DNA from: JACVRW01 sp963812415
Lineage (GTDB): Bacteria > Actinomycetota > Thermoleophilia > Solirubrobacterales > Thermoleophilaceae
Assembly: GCA_963812415.1 (NCBI GenBank)
Contig: CAWEVH010000036.1
Span: forward strand, 1 to 64,000
Direction: 5' to 3'
DNA: 64,000 nucleotides
Part shown: in pieces, positions 9,082-17,415 of the stretch
Layout of the letters: every line of letters begins with the position of its first letter
Numbering within the stretch: the first letter of the stretch is position 1
Program-made: the position numbers and the translations under genes
The notes under the pieces: model-generated
Told to the model about the DNA's origin: nothing
The model's database searches: none
The model's input: only the letters and a program-made list of their open reading frames with translations

Positions 9082-9110
9082 TTGACAAACACTGCGCCGA
9101 TCTGCATGAT
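9082..9110 (+). promoter_or_regulatory. Sigma-70-type promoter of the ROK gene
   Basis: TTGACA at 9082-9087, a 17-nt spacer, then CATGAT at 9105-9110. The -10 box ends 8 nt before ATG 9119, so the transcript would be leaderless or nearly so. This is the closest consensus promoter in the window. Confidence 0.6.
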
Positions 9111-9118
9111 CGCGCGCC

Positions 9119-10339
9119 ATGGAGGAGGAGTCGGGCCCTTACGGGGCCCGGGAATCCACGCGCGACCGCGTGGTGCAGGCGCTCAGGCTGCTCGGCGTGA
9201 CGAGCCGCGCGGACGTGGCGCGGCGCACCGGGCTGTCGCGCTCGACGGTGTCGAGCATCGTGGCGGGCCTGCAGGCGGACGGCGTGGTGGTGGACCGTGA
9301 CGAGGAAGGTCGGCCGACGTCCGGAGGCGGCCGCCCGCCCGCGATGATCGCCCTCGACCCCACCGCCGGCCTCGCGCTCGGCGTCGACTTCGGCAAGCGC
9401 CACCTCGCCGTCGCGCTCGCCGACCTGGCCCACGAGGTGCTCGCCGAGGAGTGGCGCGAGATGCCGGAGGACTACCCGGCCGACGCCGCGATCGCCCAGG
9501 CCGCGGAGCTCGTGGAGGCGGTGCTCGATCAGAGCGTCGACGACCGCGGCCCGGTGCTCGGCGTGGGCATGGGCCTCCCCGGCCCCGTGCACCTGAGCGG
9601 CGTGGTCGGCTCCTCGGCCATCCTGCCGGGCTGGGCGGGCACGCCCGCCGCCGCGCGCATGAGCGAACGGCTTGGGATGGAGGCCTGGCTCGGCAACGAC
9701 GCGAACCTCGGGGCGCTGGCCGAGGCCACCTGGGGGGCGGGCCGCGACACACGGACGCTCGTTTATCTCAAGCTCTCGACGGGAATCGGGGCGGGAATCG
9801 TGATCGACGGGCGCCTGTTCGGCGGGGCCGGCGGCACGGCCGGCGAGATCGGCCACACCTCGCTCGACGAGACGGGTGACATCTGCCGTTGCGGCAGCCG
9901 CGGCTGTCTCGAGACCTATGCCAGCGGCGCGGCGATCGCCGCCCTGCTGAGCCGGAGCCTCGGCGAGTCGCTCAGCCTCGAGGACATTCTCGCGCGCGCC
10001 GCGGCCGAGGATCCCGGCTGCCGCCGCGCGCTCGCCGACGCCGGCCGCCACATCGGCGCCGCGGTGGCGGACCTGTGCAACCTCATCAACCCCGAGCGGA
10101 TCGTCGTCGGGGGCAGCATGGCCGGAGCCGGCGACGTGCTGCTGGATCCGCTCAGAGAGGCCGTGGAGCTGCGAGCGATTCCGAGCGCCGCCGAGGACGT
10201 GGAGATCGTCCCCGGCGAGCTCGGGGAGCGTGCCGAGTTGCTCGGCGCGGTCGCGCTCGTGCTGCACGAGGCCGAGCCGGTTTGGAGCGGCCCGGCGCCG
10301 GCAGTCAAGCAAGCCGCAACAGCGGAACCACTTCCCTAG
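9119..10339 (+). CDS. ROK family transcriptional regulator (NagC/XylR type)
   Basis: 406 residues. Residues about 15-65 form a winged helix (TSRADVARRTGLSRSTVSS). The rest is a ROK sugar-kinase-like domain with GVDFGKRHLAVALAD, GMGLPGPV, LGNDANLGALAE, STGIGAGIV, GGTAGEIGH and the zinc-type CRCGSRGCLE near residue 258. The family represses sugar-uptake genes and is released by a sugar ligand. It lies just upstream of a CUT2 sugar ABC operon in the same direction (14-nt gap to the binding-protein gene), so that operon is its obvious target and part of the same transcription unit. Confidence 0.88.
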   Translation: MEEESGPYGARESTRDRVVQALRLLGVTSRADVARRTGLSRSTVSSIVAGLQADGVVVDRDEEGRPTSGGGRPPAMIALDPTAGLALGVDFGKRHLAVALADLAHEVLAEEWREMPEDYPADAAIAQAAELVEAVLDQSVDDRGPVLGVGMGLPGPVHLSGVVGSSAILPGWAGTPAAARMSERLGMEAWLGNDANLGALAEATWGAGRDTRTLVYLKLSTGIGAGIVIDGRLFGGAGGTAGEIGHTSLDETGDICRCGSRGCLETYASGAAIAALLSRSLGESLSLEDILARAAAEDPGCRRALADAGRHIGAAVADLCNLINPERIVVGGSMAGAGDVLLDPLREAVELRAIPSAAEDVEIVPGELGERAELLGAVALVLHEAEPVWSGPAPAVKQAATAEPLP

Positions 10340-10353
10340 AGGAGGGAGCCCCC

Positions 10354-11484
10354 ATGCCAGACGTGAAGAGGAGATTCAGCCTGATCGCGGTCATCGCGGT
10401 CCTCGCTGCAGGAATGGCGATAGCCGCCTGCGGCGACGACGACGATGACAGCGGTGGTGGCGGAGACAGCGGCGGCGGCGACAGCGGCGGCAGCGGCTCG
10501 ATCGCGCTGCTGCTGCCCGAGTCGAAGACCGCTCGCTACGAGTCGCAGGACCGGCCGAACTTCGAGGCCAAGGCCCAGGAGCTCTGCCCGGACTGCGAGA
10601 TCATCTACTCGAACGCGGATCAGGATGCCGCGAAGCAGCAGCAGCAGGCCGAGGCGGCGATCACGCAGGGCGCGAAGGTGCTCGTGCTCGATCCCGTCGA
10701 CGCGGCCTCCGCCGGGGCGATCGTGAACCGGGCCAAGCAGTCCCAGATCCCGGTCATCTCGTACGACCGCCTGATCACGGACGCCGACGTCGACTACTAC
10801 ATCTCGTTCGACAACGAGCAGGTCGGCAAGCTCCAGGGCGAGAGCCTCACGAAGAAGCTCGAGGACGACGGTGCCTCCGGCGACATCGTGATGATCAACG
10901 GCGCCCCGACCGACAACAACGCGAAGCTGTTCAAGGAGGGCGCGCACAGCGTCATCGACGGCAGCTCGTTCAAGGTCGCCAAGGAGTACGACACGCCCGA
11001 CTGGAGCCCGGACAAGGCCCAGCAGGAGATGGAGCAGGCGATCACGGCGCTCGGCAAGGACGGCTTCGTGGGCGTCTACGCGGCCAACGACGGGACGGCC
11101 GGTGGCGCGATCGCGGCCATGAAGGGCAACGGCATCGATCCCAAGACGGTCCCGGTCACCGGGCAGGACGCCGAGCTGGCCGCGATCCAGCGGATCCTGA
11201 TCGACGAGCAGTACATGACCGTCTACAAGGCGATCAAGCCCGAGGCGGAGGCGGCGGCGGAGCTCGCGGTGGCTCTCGTCCGCGGCGAGGACCCGCCGTC
11301 CGGCCTGGTCAACGACAAGGTCAACAACGGCATGGAGGACGTGCCGTCGGTCCTGCTCAAGCCGGTCGCGGTGACGAAGGACAACATCGCCGACACGATC
11401 GTGAAGGACGATTTCTGGCCGGTGGAGGACATCTGCGCCGGCAAGTACGCGTCCGCCTGTCAGGAGAACGGCATCGGCGGCTAG
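10354..11484 (+). CDS. Sugar ABC transporter substrate-binding lipoprotein (xylose/ribose, CUT2 type)
   Basis: 376 residues. A lipoprotein signal peptide ends MAIAACG, followed by an Asp/Gly/Ser-rich linker, then a periplasmic-binding-protein type I fold (SIALLLPESKTARYE, VLVLDPVDAASAGAIV, VPVTGQDAELAAIQ). The pattern resembles XylF. It captures a pentose or similar sugar outside the membrane and delivers it to the permease at 12350. ATG 10354 has a strong GGAGGGAG ribosome-binding site. A 12-bp hairpin follows the stop and may set its level above the ATPase. Confidence 0.87.
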   Translation: MPDVKRRFSLIAVIAVLAAGMAIAACGDDDDDSGGGGDSGGGDSGGSGSIALLLPESKTARYESQDRPNFEAKAQELCPDCEIIYSNADQDAAKQQQQAEAAITQGAKVLVLDPVDAASAGAIVNRAKQSQIPVISYDRLITDADVDYYISFDNEQVGKLQGESLTKKLEDDGASGDIVMINGAPTDNNAKLFKEGAHSVIDGSSFKVAKEYDTPDWSPDKAQQEMEQAITALGKDGFVGVYAANDGTAGGAIAAMKGNGIDPKTVPVTGQDAELAAIQRILIDEQYMTVYKAIKPEAEAAAELAVALVRGEDPPSGLVNDKVNNGMEDVPSVLLKPVAVTKDNIADTIVKDDFWPVEDICAGKYASACQENGIGG

Positions 11485-11498
11485 GACACACGGGGGTT

Positions 11499-11533
11499 GT
11501 CCGGCGGTGCTCACTCGGTGGGCGCCGCCGGAC
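11499..11533 (+). terminator. Intra-operon hairpin after the binding-protein gene
   Basis: GTCCGGCGGTGC (11499-11510) pairs with GCGCCGCCGGAC (11522-11533), 12 bp including one G-U, with an 11-nt loop and no T tract. Such hairpins between binding-protein and ATPase genes commonly stabilise the upstream mRNA or attenuate the downstream genes. Confidence 0.5.
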
Positions 11534-11564
11534 CGGTCCCGGGGGGAAAGGAGCCTCAAGCGAC

Positions 11565-12353
11565 ATGAGCGGGAACGGAGGGACTCCCGTGCTCTCCCTG
11601 AGGGGGGTGAGCAAGAGCTTCGGCGCGGTCCAGGCGCTGAGCGATGTGGACTTCGACGTCCACCAAAGTGAGGTCGTCGCTCTTGTCGGCGACAACGGCG
11701 CCGGCAAGTCGACGCTGGTGAAGGCGATCGCCGGCATCCACAGCCACGACGAGGGCACGATCTCGTTCGAGGGCGAGGAGGTACGGATCCACGGCCCGAC
11801 GGACGCCGTCGCCCTCGGGATCGCGACCGTCTACCAGGACCTCGCGCTGTGCGACAACCTCGACGTCGTCGAGAACCTGTACCTCGGGCGGGAGGAGGTG
11901 TCCGGGGGCGCGGGCGGGGTCGCGCGCACGCTCGACGAGGTCGCGATGGAGAAGCGCACGGGAGAACTGCTCGAGAACCTCGCGGTGACGATCGTCGACC
12001 TGCGGGCGGAGGTCGGCACGATGTCGGGCGGTCAGCGCCAGCAGGTGGCGATCGCGCGCTCGCTGCTGGGCGACCCGAAGCTGGTGATGCTCGATGAGCC
12101 GACGGCCGCGCTCGGAGTGCGGCAGACGGCGCAGGTGCTCGAGCTGATCAAGCGGCTCAAGCAGCAGGGACATGCGGTGTTGGTGATCAGCCACAACCTT
12201 GCCGACGTGTTCGAGGTCGCTGACCGCGTCTTCGTGCTCCGGCTCGGACGCCCGGCCGGCGACTTCCCGATCGGGGAGACGAGCAACGAGGAGATCGTGG
12301 CCGCGATCACGGGTGCAGCGGACAGGCCAAAGGACAACGGAGGTGAGGCATGA
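11565..12353 (+). CDS. Sugar ABC transporter ATP-binding protein (single domain, FrcA-like)
   Basis: 262 residues with Walker A GDNGAGKST, Q-loop YQDLALC, signature SGGQRQQ, Walker B LVMLDEPT and H-loop SHN. Unlike RbsA/XylG, which fuse two ABC domains (about 500 residues), it has one, as in FrcA-type importers, so it probably works as a homodimer on the permease. ATG 11565 has an AAGGAG ribosome-binding site 14 nt upstream. It overlaps the permease gene by 4 nt (ATGA). Confidence 0.88.
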   Translation: MSGNGGTPVLSLRGVSKSFGAVQALSDVDFDVHQSEVVALVGDNGAGKSTLVKAIAGIHSHDEGTISFEGEEVRIHGPTDAVALGIATVYQDLALCDNLDVVENLYLGREEVSGGAGGVARTLDEVAMEKRTGELLENLAVTIVDLRAEVGTMSGGQRQQVAIARSLLGDPKLVMLDEPTAALGVRQTAQVLELIKRLKQQGHAVLVISHNLADVFEVADRVFVLRLGRPAGDFPIGETSNEEIVAAITGAADRPKDNGGEA

Positions 12354-13570
12354 GCGCCCAGGGCGGAGCGACCGCGGCCGACAGGGCGGATCTCGAAGTC
12401 GAGGCGCCCCGCGCCGACTTCTTCCGCCGCTTCCTGCAGGGAGACCTGGGCGAGCTGCGGGTCATCCTGATCCTGATCGTCATCTGGGCGATCTTCCAGG
12501 TCCAGGAGGATCGCTTCCTAACCGCGGTCAATCTCACCAACCTGGTGCTCCAGATCACCGCCGTCGGGCTCGTTTCGGTCGGCGTCGTGCTTGTGCTGCT
12601 GCTGGGAGAGATCGATCTGTCGGTCGGGGCCGTGTTCGGGCTCTGCTCAGCGATCGTGGCGGTGCTCGTGGAGCAGCACGGCTGGTCTCCCTACCTCGGC
12701 ATCGCGGCCGGGATCCTGGCGGGGACGGCCATCGGCTTGTTCCAGGGGACGATCTTCACGCGATTCGCGGTTCCGTCCTTCGTGGTCACCCTGGCCGGCC
12801 TGCTCGCGTGGCAGGGCTTCCAGCTCAGGGTGCTCGGCGAGACCGGGACCGTGAACATCACCGACCCGAAGATCGTCGGTCTGACGAGCACCTTCTACAG
12901 CGACACGGTGGGCTGGATCATCGCCGCGATCGGCATCGCGGCATTTGCGTACCTCACGCTCGCCGGCCGTCAGCGGCGCGTCTCGCAGGGGCTGTCGGCT
13001 CCGCCACTCGGCGCGCGGTTGTTCCGCATCGGCCTCGTCGCAGTCGCGGTGATTGGATCGGTGGCGGTCTTGAACGCCGACCGAGGGGTGCCGCTGGCCG
13101 CACTGATCCTGCTCGGCTTCGTGCTCGTGTTCCAGTTCATCAGTACGCGCACGACGTTCGGCCGGCACATCTATGCCGTGGGCGGCAACGCCGAGGCGGC
13201 GAGGCGGGCCGGTATCAGGGTCACGCGCGTGCGCGTGGTGGTGTTCATGATCGCCTCGAGCATGGCCGCGATCGGCGGCATCATGGGGGCCTCCAGGCTG
13301 CTCGCGGTCAATCAATCCTCGGGAGCGGGAGATCTTCTGCTCCTCGCCATTGCGGGTCCTGTGATCGCGGGGACGAGCCTGTTCGGCGGCCGAGGCAGCG
13401 TCTGGACCGCGCTGCTCGGCGCGCTCGTGATCGGCTCGATCTCGAACGGCATGGACCTGCTTGCGCTCCCGTCGTCGACGAAGTTCATCGTCACGGGAGC
13501 GGTCCTGCTGTTGGCGGTCATCATCGACGCGGTCGCACGACGGCAGCGACAGGCGGCGGGTCGCGTCTAG
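12350..13570 (+). CDS. Sugar ABC transporter permease (CUT2, XylH/RbsC-like)
   Basis: 406 residues with a cytoplasmic N-terminal stretch of about 35 residues followed by roughly ten transmembrane segments. GEIDLSVGAVFGL near residue 84 and FGRHIYAVGGNAEAARRAGI near residue 268 are hallmarks of the RbsC/XylH family. It forms the membrane channel for the sugar bound by the 10354 protein and is translationally coupled to the ATPase gene. A strong hairpin follows the stop. Confidence 0.88.
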   Translation: MSAQGGATAADRADLEVEAPRADFFRRFLQGDLGELRVILILIVIWAIFQVQEDRFLTAVNLTNLVLQITAVGLVSVGVVLVLLLGEIDLSVGAVFGLCSAIVAVLVEQHGWSPYLGIAAGILAGTAIGLFQGTIFTRFAVPSFVVTLAGLLAWQGFQLRVLGETGTVNITDPKIVGLTSTFYSDTVGWIIAAIGIAAFAYLTLAGRQRRVSQGLSAPPLGARLFRIGLVAVAVIGSVAVLNADRGVPLAALILLGFVLVFQFISTRTTFGRHIYAVGGNAEAARRAGIRVTRVRVVVFMIASSMAAIGGIMGASRLLAVNQSSGAGDLLLLAIAGPVIAGTSLFGGRGSVWTALLGALVIGSISNGMDLLALPSSTKFIVTGAVLLLAVIIDAVARRQRQAAGRV

Positions 13571-13582
13571 AGGCTCGGCGCT

Positions 13583-13613
13583 CCGGGCCGCCACCCTCGG
13601 GGTGGCGGCCCGG
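13583..13613 (+). terminator. Terminator-like hairpin after the sugar operon
   Basis: A perfect 14-bp stem (13583-13596 with 13600-13613) closes on a 3-nt loop, 13 nt after the permease stop. It lacks a T tract, like many terminators in G+C-rich actinobacteria. Confidence 0.6.
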
Positions 13614-13624
13614 CCGCCGCTTCG

Positions 13625-14699
13625 ATGGAATCCTCGAACTCAGCCCTGCGCGTCGGCCTGATCGGCTACGGGGTCGCCGGCGCGGTGTTCCACGCGCCGC
13701 TGATCGCCGCCCAGCCGGGACTCGAGCTGGCCTCGGTGGTGACGGCGAACGAGGAGCGCGCCGCGGCCGCGCGGGCGAGCCATCCGGGCGTGCGGGTGCT
13801 GGCCGATGCCGAGGAGCTGCTGGCCGCCGCGGCGTCGCACGACCTCGTGGTCGTGGCGGCGCCCAACCGCGTGCACGTGGAGCTCGCGCTGGCCACGCTT
13901 CGGGCGGGTCTGCACGTGGTGGTGGACAAGCCGCTGGCCGCTTCGCTTGCGGACGCCGAGCGGCTCGCGGCGGCGGCCGCCGAGTCGGGGCTCGTCGCGG
14001 CGCTGTTCCACAACCGCCGCTGGGACGGTGACTTCCTGACCCTGCGCCGGCTCCTGGAGGAGGGCAGGCTGGGCGAGCCCTGGCGGCTCGAGTCGCGCTT
14101 CGAGCGCTGGCGCCCCGAGCTGCGCGCCGGCGCGTGGCGCGAGCGGCCCGACCCGGCGGAGGCCGGCGGACTGCTGTTCGACCTCGGCTCGCACCTGATC
14201 GACCAGGCACTCTGCCTGCTGGGCCCGGTCGCGCGCGTATACGGGGAGCTCGACGCTCGGCGTGAGGGCGCGGTGGTCGACGACGACGCCTTCGTGGCTC
14301 TCGAGCACCGCTCGGGGGCGCGCTCTCACCTGTGGATGTCGCAGACCGCCGCCGCGCTCGGCCCGCGCTTCCGGGCGCTCGGGTCGCGCGCCGCGTACGT
14401 GAAGTGGGGGCTCGACGGCCAGGAGGACGCGCTGCGGTCGGGAGCCCGCCCCGACGCGCCCGGCTTCGGCGTGGAGGAGCCGCGAGGCGTGGGGGACGCT
14501 CGGCGCCGCGGACTCGCTGGTCCCGGTCGAGACCGAGCGCGGCCGCTACCTGGACTTCTACGCGGGCGTCGAGCGCTCGCTGCGCGAGGGAGCGCCGGTG
14601 CCCGTCCCGCTGGCCGCGGGGGTCGACGTGCTGCGCGTGATCGAGGCGGCGCTTCGGAGCGCCCGGGACGGTTCGGCCGTGGCCCTCGGGCCGGGCTGA
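13625..14699 (+). CDS. Gfo/Idh/MocA family oxidoreductase (frameshifted)
   Basis: The N-terminal Rossmann fold has GLIGYGVAGAVFHAP, the DKPLA motif that contributes the active-site lysine, and LFHNRRWDGD. The C-terminal domain has GGLLFDLGSHLIDQ. The frame shifts +1 near the GG at 14486-14487; dropping one G gives AWGTLGAADSLVPVE and an ending ALGPG, about 357 residues, normal for the family. These enzymes oxidise or reduce sugars, inositols or related compounds with NAD(P). Its position after the CUT2 sugar transporter, beyond a hairpin, suggests it may act on the imported sugar. Confidence 0.82.
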
Positions 14700-14769
14700 C
14701 GCACAGACTTTTCGCCGCGCGCGCTCCGTGTTGTGACAGAGCGTCGCCCACGCGTGCGCCGCCTCGCCG

Positions 14770-14775
14770 TACGGT
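14770..14775 (+). promoter_or_regulatory. -10 box (TACGGT) for the prepilin-like pair
   Basis: TACGGT ends 6 nt before GTG 14782 with no ribosome-binding site between, suggesting leaderless transcription. Confidence 0.4.
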
Positions 14776-14781
14776 CGCCGC

Positions 14782-15255
14782 GTGGCACGAGAGCGCGGGC
14801 AGGCGACCGTCGAGTGGGTGGGGCTGCTGCTCCTCCTCGCGCTTGGGCTGGGGGCGCTTCTCGCGCTCGCTCCCCGTGTCGAGGGGCGGGCGCTCGGGGC
14901 CCAGCTGCTCGAGCGGCTCACGTGCACCGTGCGGGACGGCTGCGGCGCGCGAGAGGAGGCGCCGGAGCCGGCCCTCGCCGTCGCGCTCGCGCCGCCGCCA
15001 CCGCGGGCGGCCCCGCCGCGGGCGGCGCCCGTCTCGCCCGAGCGCGCCGCCCTGGCCTTCCGTGTCCTGCGCGGCGTGAAGAAGGTCGCGCGGCGGGCCT
15101 GGGTCGTGTGCCTCGGCTGGGAGCGCTACCGCTACGAGCTCGACCATCCGGAGGCGGTGATCCCCGGTCATACGATGCCCGTCCGCGAGGCCGCCCGGAT
15201 CGCGAACGCGTGCCTCAACCCGCTCTACTTCCTGTCTCCGGAGCGCGGGCGGTGA
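14782..15255 (+). CDS. Prepilin-like (GQATVEW) membrane protein
   Basis: 157 residues. The N terminus RERGQATVEWVGLLLLLAL is the class-III/Flp-TadE-type prepilin pattern: a short basic leader, then G, then Q-A-T-V-E-W with the conserved Glu, then one hydrophobic helix. After an alanine/proline-rich linker (residues about 60-90) comes a basic helical domain (FRVLRGVKKVARRAW, REAARIANACLNPLYF) that I do not recognise. It overlaps the next gene, which starts with the same motif, by 4 nt. No prepilin peptidase or Tad ATPase gene is in the window. Confidence 0.65.
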   Translation: MARERGQATVEWVGLLLLLALGLGALLALAPRVEGRALGAQLLERLTCTVRDGCGAREEAPEPALAVALAPPPPRAAPPRAAPVSPERAALAFRVLRGVKKVARRAWVVCLGWERYRYELDHPEAVIPGHTMPVREAARIANACLNPLYFLSPERGR

Positions 15256-16219
15256 GCCGGGAGAGCGGCCAGGCGACGGTCGAATGGGCCGGCCTCGTGC
15301 TGCTCGCCGCGCTTGCCCTCGGCGCGCTCGCCGCTCTGGTGCCGGCGGTCGATGGGCGCTCGCTCGGCGCGGCGCTCGCCCACCGGCTCGTGTGCGCCGC
15401 GCGCGGGGGCTGCAGCGACGGGCAGGAGCTCCTCGCGCGCGCCTACGGCGAGTCGGACGCCGCGCTCGTGCGCCGCCACGCGCCCAACCTCGTCTACGAG
15501 CCCGGCGAGCGTCAGATCCCGGTGGACTGGCGCCGCTGCCGCCGGCCGCGCTGCGCGGAGGCGCCCGACGACCGCGACCTCGACGTGCACCGCTCCGAGC
15601 GCGGCGCGCGCGCCACCGTGTTCACGCGGGTGCTGCGCCGCGGCGGGCGCGTGTACCTCCAGTACTGGTTCTACTACCCGGACTCGAACAGCGCCTTCGC
15701 CGGCTCGGACGCGCTCTGGGAGCGGCGCCACCTCATCCCACTGGTCGGCCTCGCGCTGAGCACGCTGGGGGACTACCCCGGCTACCACCGCGACGACTGG
15801 GAGAGCTACTTCGTCCGCATCGAGCCGGACGGGCGGGTGTCGGCCCGCGCGAGCTCGCACGGGCACTGGCAGGGCTGCAAGGAGCGCGACTGCGAGGGCG
15901 AGTGGACGGCCGCGAGCGGCTGGACCCGCGTCTCGCGCGGGAGCCACGCCGGCCACCTCCCGATGGGCGCCGAGCCGCGCCGGGGCGCCGGACCGGATGG
16001 CGGGGAGGGCGTCGGCTGCCGGGCTTCGCGCCGGTCGAGATGCGGCGCTTCCCGCTCGTCCCGGGGCTGGACCTGCGCGAGCGCACCACCACGGCCGAGG
16101 CCCTGCGGCTGATCCCGCTCGAGACGCACGGGCGGCGGGGCTACCGGCCGCTCGACCCCGGCATCAAGCCGCCCTGGCGCAAGGACGCCTTCGTCGATCC
16201 CGAGACCGAGGGCTCCTGA
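15252..16219 (+). CDS. Prepilin-like N terminus with a large unknown exported domain (frameshifted)
   Basis: Starts at GTG 15252 with SGQATVEWAGLVLLAALAL, paralogous to the gene before it (both continue with a GRxLGAxLxxRLxC pattern). The exported part has VYLQYWFYYPDSNSAFAG, then YHRDDWESYFVRI, ARASSHGHW and SRGSHAGHLP. The HRDDWE segment recalls the GHRHDWE heptapeptide of NPP1/necrosis-inducing proteins, but similarity elsewhere is too weak to call. The frame slips between about 15990 and 16025 (one base missing); the tail LPGFAPVEMRRFPLVPG to 16219 completes about 322 residues. Function unknown. Confidence 0.6.
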
Positions 16220-16273
16220 CGCCGGTGCGTCCGGCCGCGATCGCATTTACATTGGAACGGCGATGGAGTGCTC

Positions 16274-17344
16274 ATGAGGGTCGGCCTCGTGCTCGGCGCC
16301 GGCGGCGTGCTCGGCGGCGCGTGGCTGACCGGCGCGCTCGACGCGATCGCGGACGAGAGCGGCTGGGACCCGGCGAGCGCCGACTACGTGGTCGGCACCT
16401 CGGCGGGCTCGATGATCGGCGCGCTGCTGGCGGCGGGGGTGCCCCCGTGGTTCATGGTCGCCCACTCGCGGGGCGAGCTGTTCGAGGGCCTGACCGGTCC
16501 CGACGGCCGTCCGGCGGCCGAGGCCGATCGCTCGGCGGGCGCGGTCTTCCGCATTCACCGCGGCCTCCCGTCGATCGGACCGGGGTCGCTGCGGATGGCG
16601 TTCACCTCGCTGTCGAACCCGCTCCGGCACACGCCCTTCCAGATGCTGGCCGGGTGGCTGCCCGCCGGCGTGATCTCGACCGACGCGCTGAAGGAGATCG
16701 TGCGGCGCGCGGTGCCGGGCGACTGGGTCGAGCACCCCAACTACTGGGCCGTGGCCTGCGACTACGAGACCGGCCGGCGCGTCCCGTTCGGCCGGCTCCG
16801 CTCGCCGCGGGCGCGGCTGGCCGACGCCGTGGCGGCCTCGTGCGCGATCCCCGGCTTCTACCGCCCGGTGCGGATCGGCGGACGCCGCTATGTGGACGGC
16901 GGCGTCTGCTCGGTGTCGAACCTCGACCTCGTTGCCGGGCGAGGCCTCGATCTCGTGATCTGCCTCAACCCCCTGACCCGCGCGCGCGAGGGCGGACTCC
17001 CGACCGACCCGCTCGAGTGGGTCCCGGCGCTGACGCGGGGACCGGCGCGGCGCCGCCTCGAGCACGAGCGGCGCAAGGTGCGGAGCTTCGGCACGGAGGT
17101 CGTGATCCTCGAGCCGACGGCGAGCGACCACAGGGCGATGGGCCTCAACTGGATGCGCGCCGAGCGCCGCCAGCAGGTGATCGAGACGGCGCGGGCGAGC
17201 GTGGCCGAGCAGCTCCGGCGCCCGGAGCTCCGTGCCGTTCTCGAGGGGCTCCCGCCGGGCGAGGATCACAAGATCAGGAGGCCGGAGGGACCGCCGTCGA
17301 GCTGGCCCGAGCTGGGGCCGGCCGCGGTGCGCCGGGCGGCATGA
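16274..17344 (+). CDS. Patatin-like phospholipase/acyl hydrolase
   Basis: 356 residues from ATG 16274 (GGAG 5 nt upstream). It carries the oxyanion glycine loop GLVLGAGGVLGGAW, the nucleophile motif GTSAGS (residues about 43-48), and the catalytic aspartate in YVDGGVCS, the full Ser-Asp dyad of bacterial patatins. No signal peptide is evident. It would release fatty acids from lipids; the acyl-CoA synthetase 71 nt downstream could then activate them, so the pair may form a lipid-use operon. Confidence 0.87.
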   Translation: MRVGLVLGAGGVLGGAWLTGALDAIADESGWDPASADYVVGTSAGSMIGALLAAGVPPWFMVAHSRGELFEGLTGPDGRPAAEADRSAGAVFRIHRGLPSIGPGSLRMAFTSLSNPLRHTPFQMLAGWLPAGVISTDALKEIVRRAVPGDWVEHPNYWAVACDYETGRRVPFGRLRSPRARLADAVAASCAIPGFYRPVRIGGRRYVDGGVCSVSNLDLVAGRGLDLVICLNPLTRAREGGLPTDPLEWVPALTRGPARRRLEHERRKVRSFGTEVVILEPTASDHRAMGLNWMRAERRQQVIETARASVAEQLRRPELRAVLEGLPPGEDHKIRRPEGPPSSWPELGPAAVRRAA

Positions 17345-17415
17345 GCCGCGCGGCCCGAGCGCACCCTTCACAATCTGGCCGCCAGGAGCCCGGTGAGGAT
17401 GACGAAGGGGATGGC

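Noticed and set aside
14487..14699. Separate short gene for the end of the Gfo/Idh protein
   Set aside because: The second frame continues the family domain directly when one base is removed; no independent start or ribosome-binding site exists.
15997..17415. Long plus-strand frame upstream of the acyl-CoA synthetase
   Set aside because: It overlaps the patatin gene in another frame and is Arg/Gly/Pro-rich shadow coding; the real start is GTG 17416 with a ribosome-binding site.
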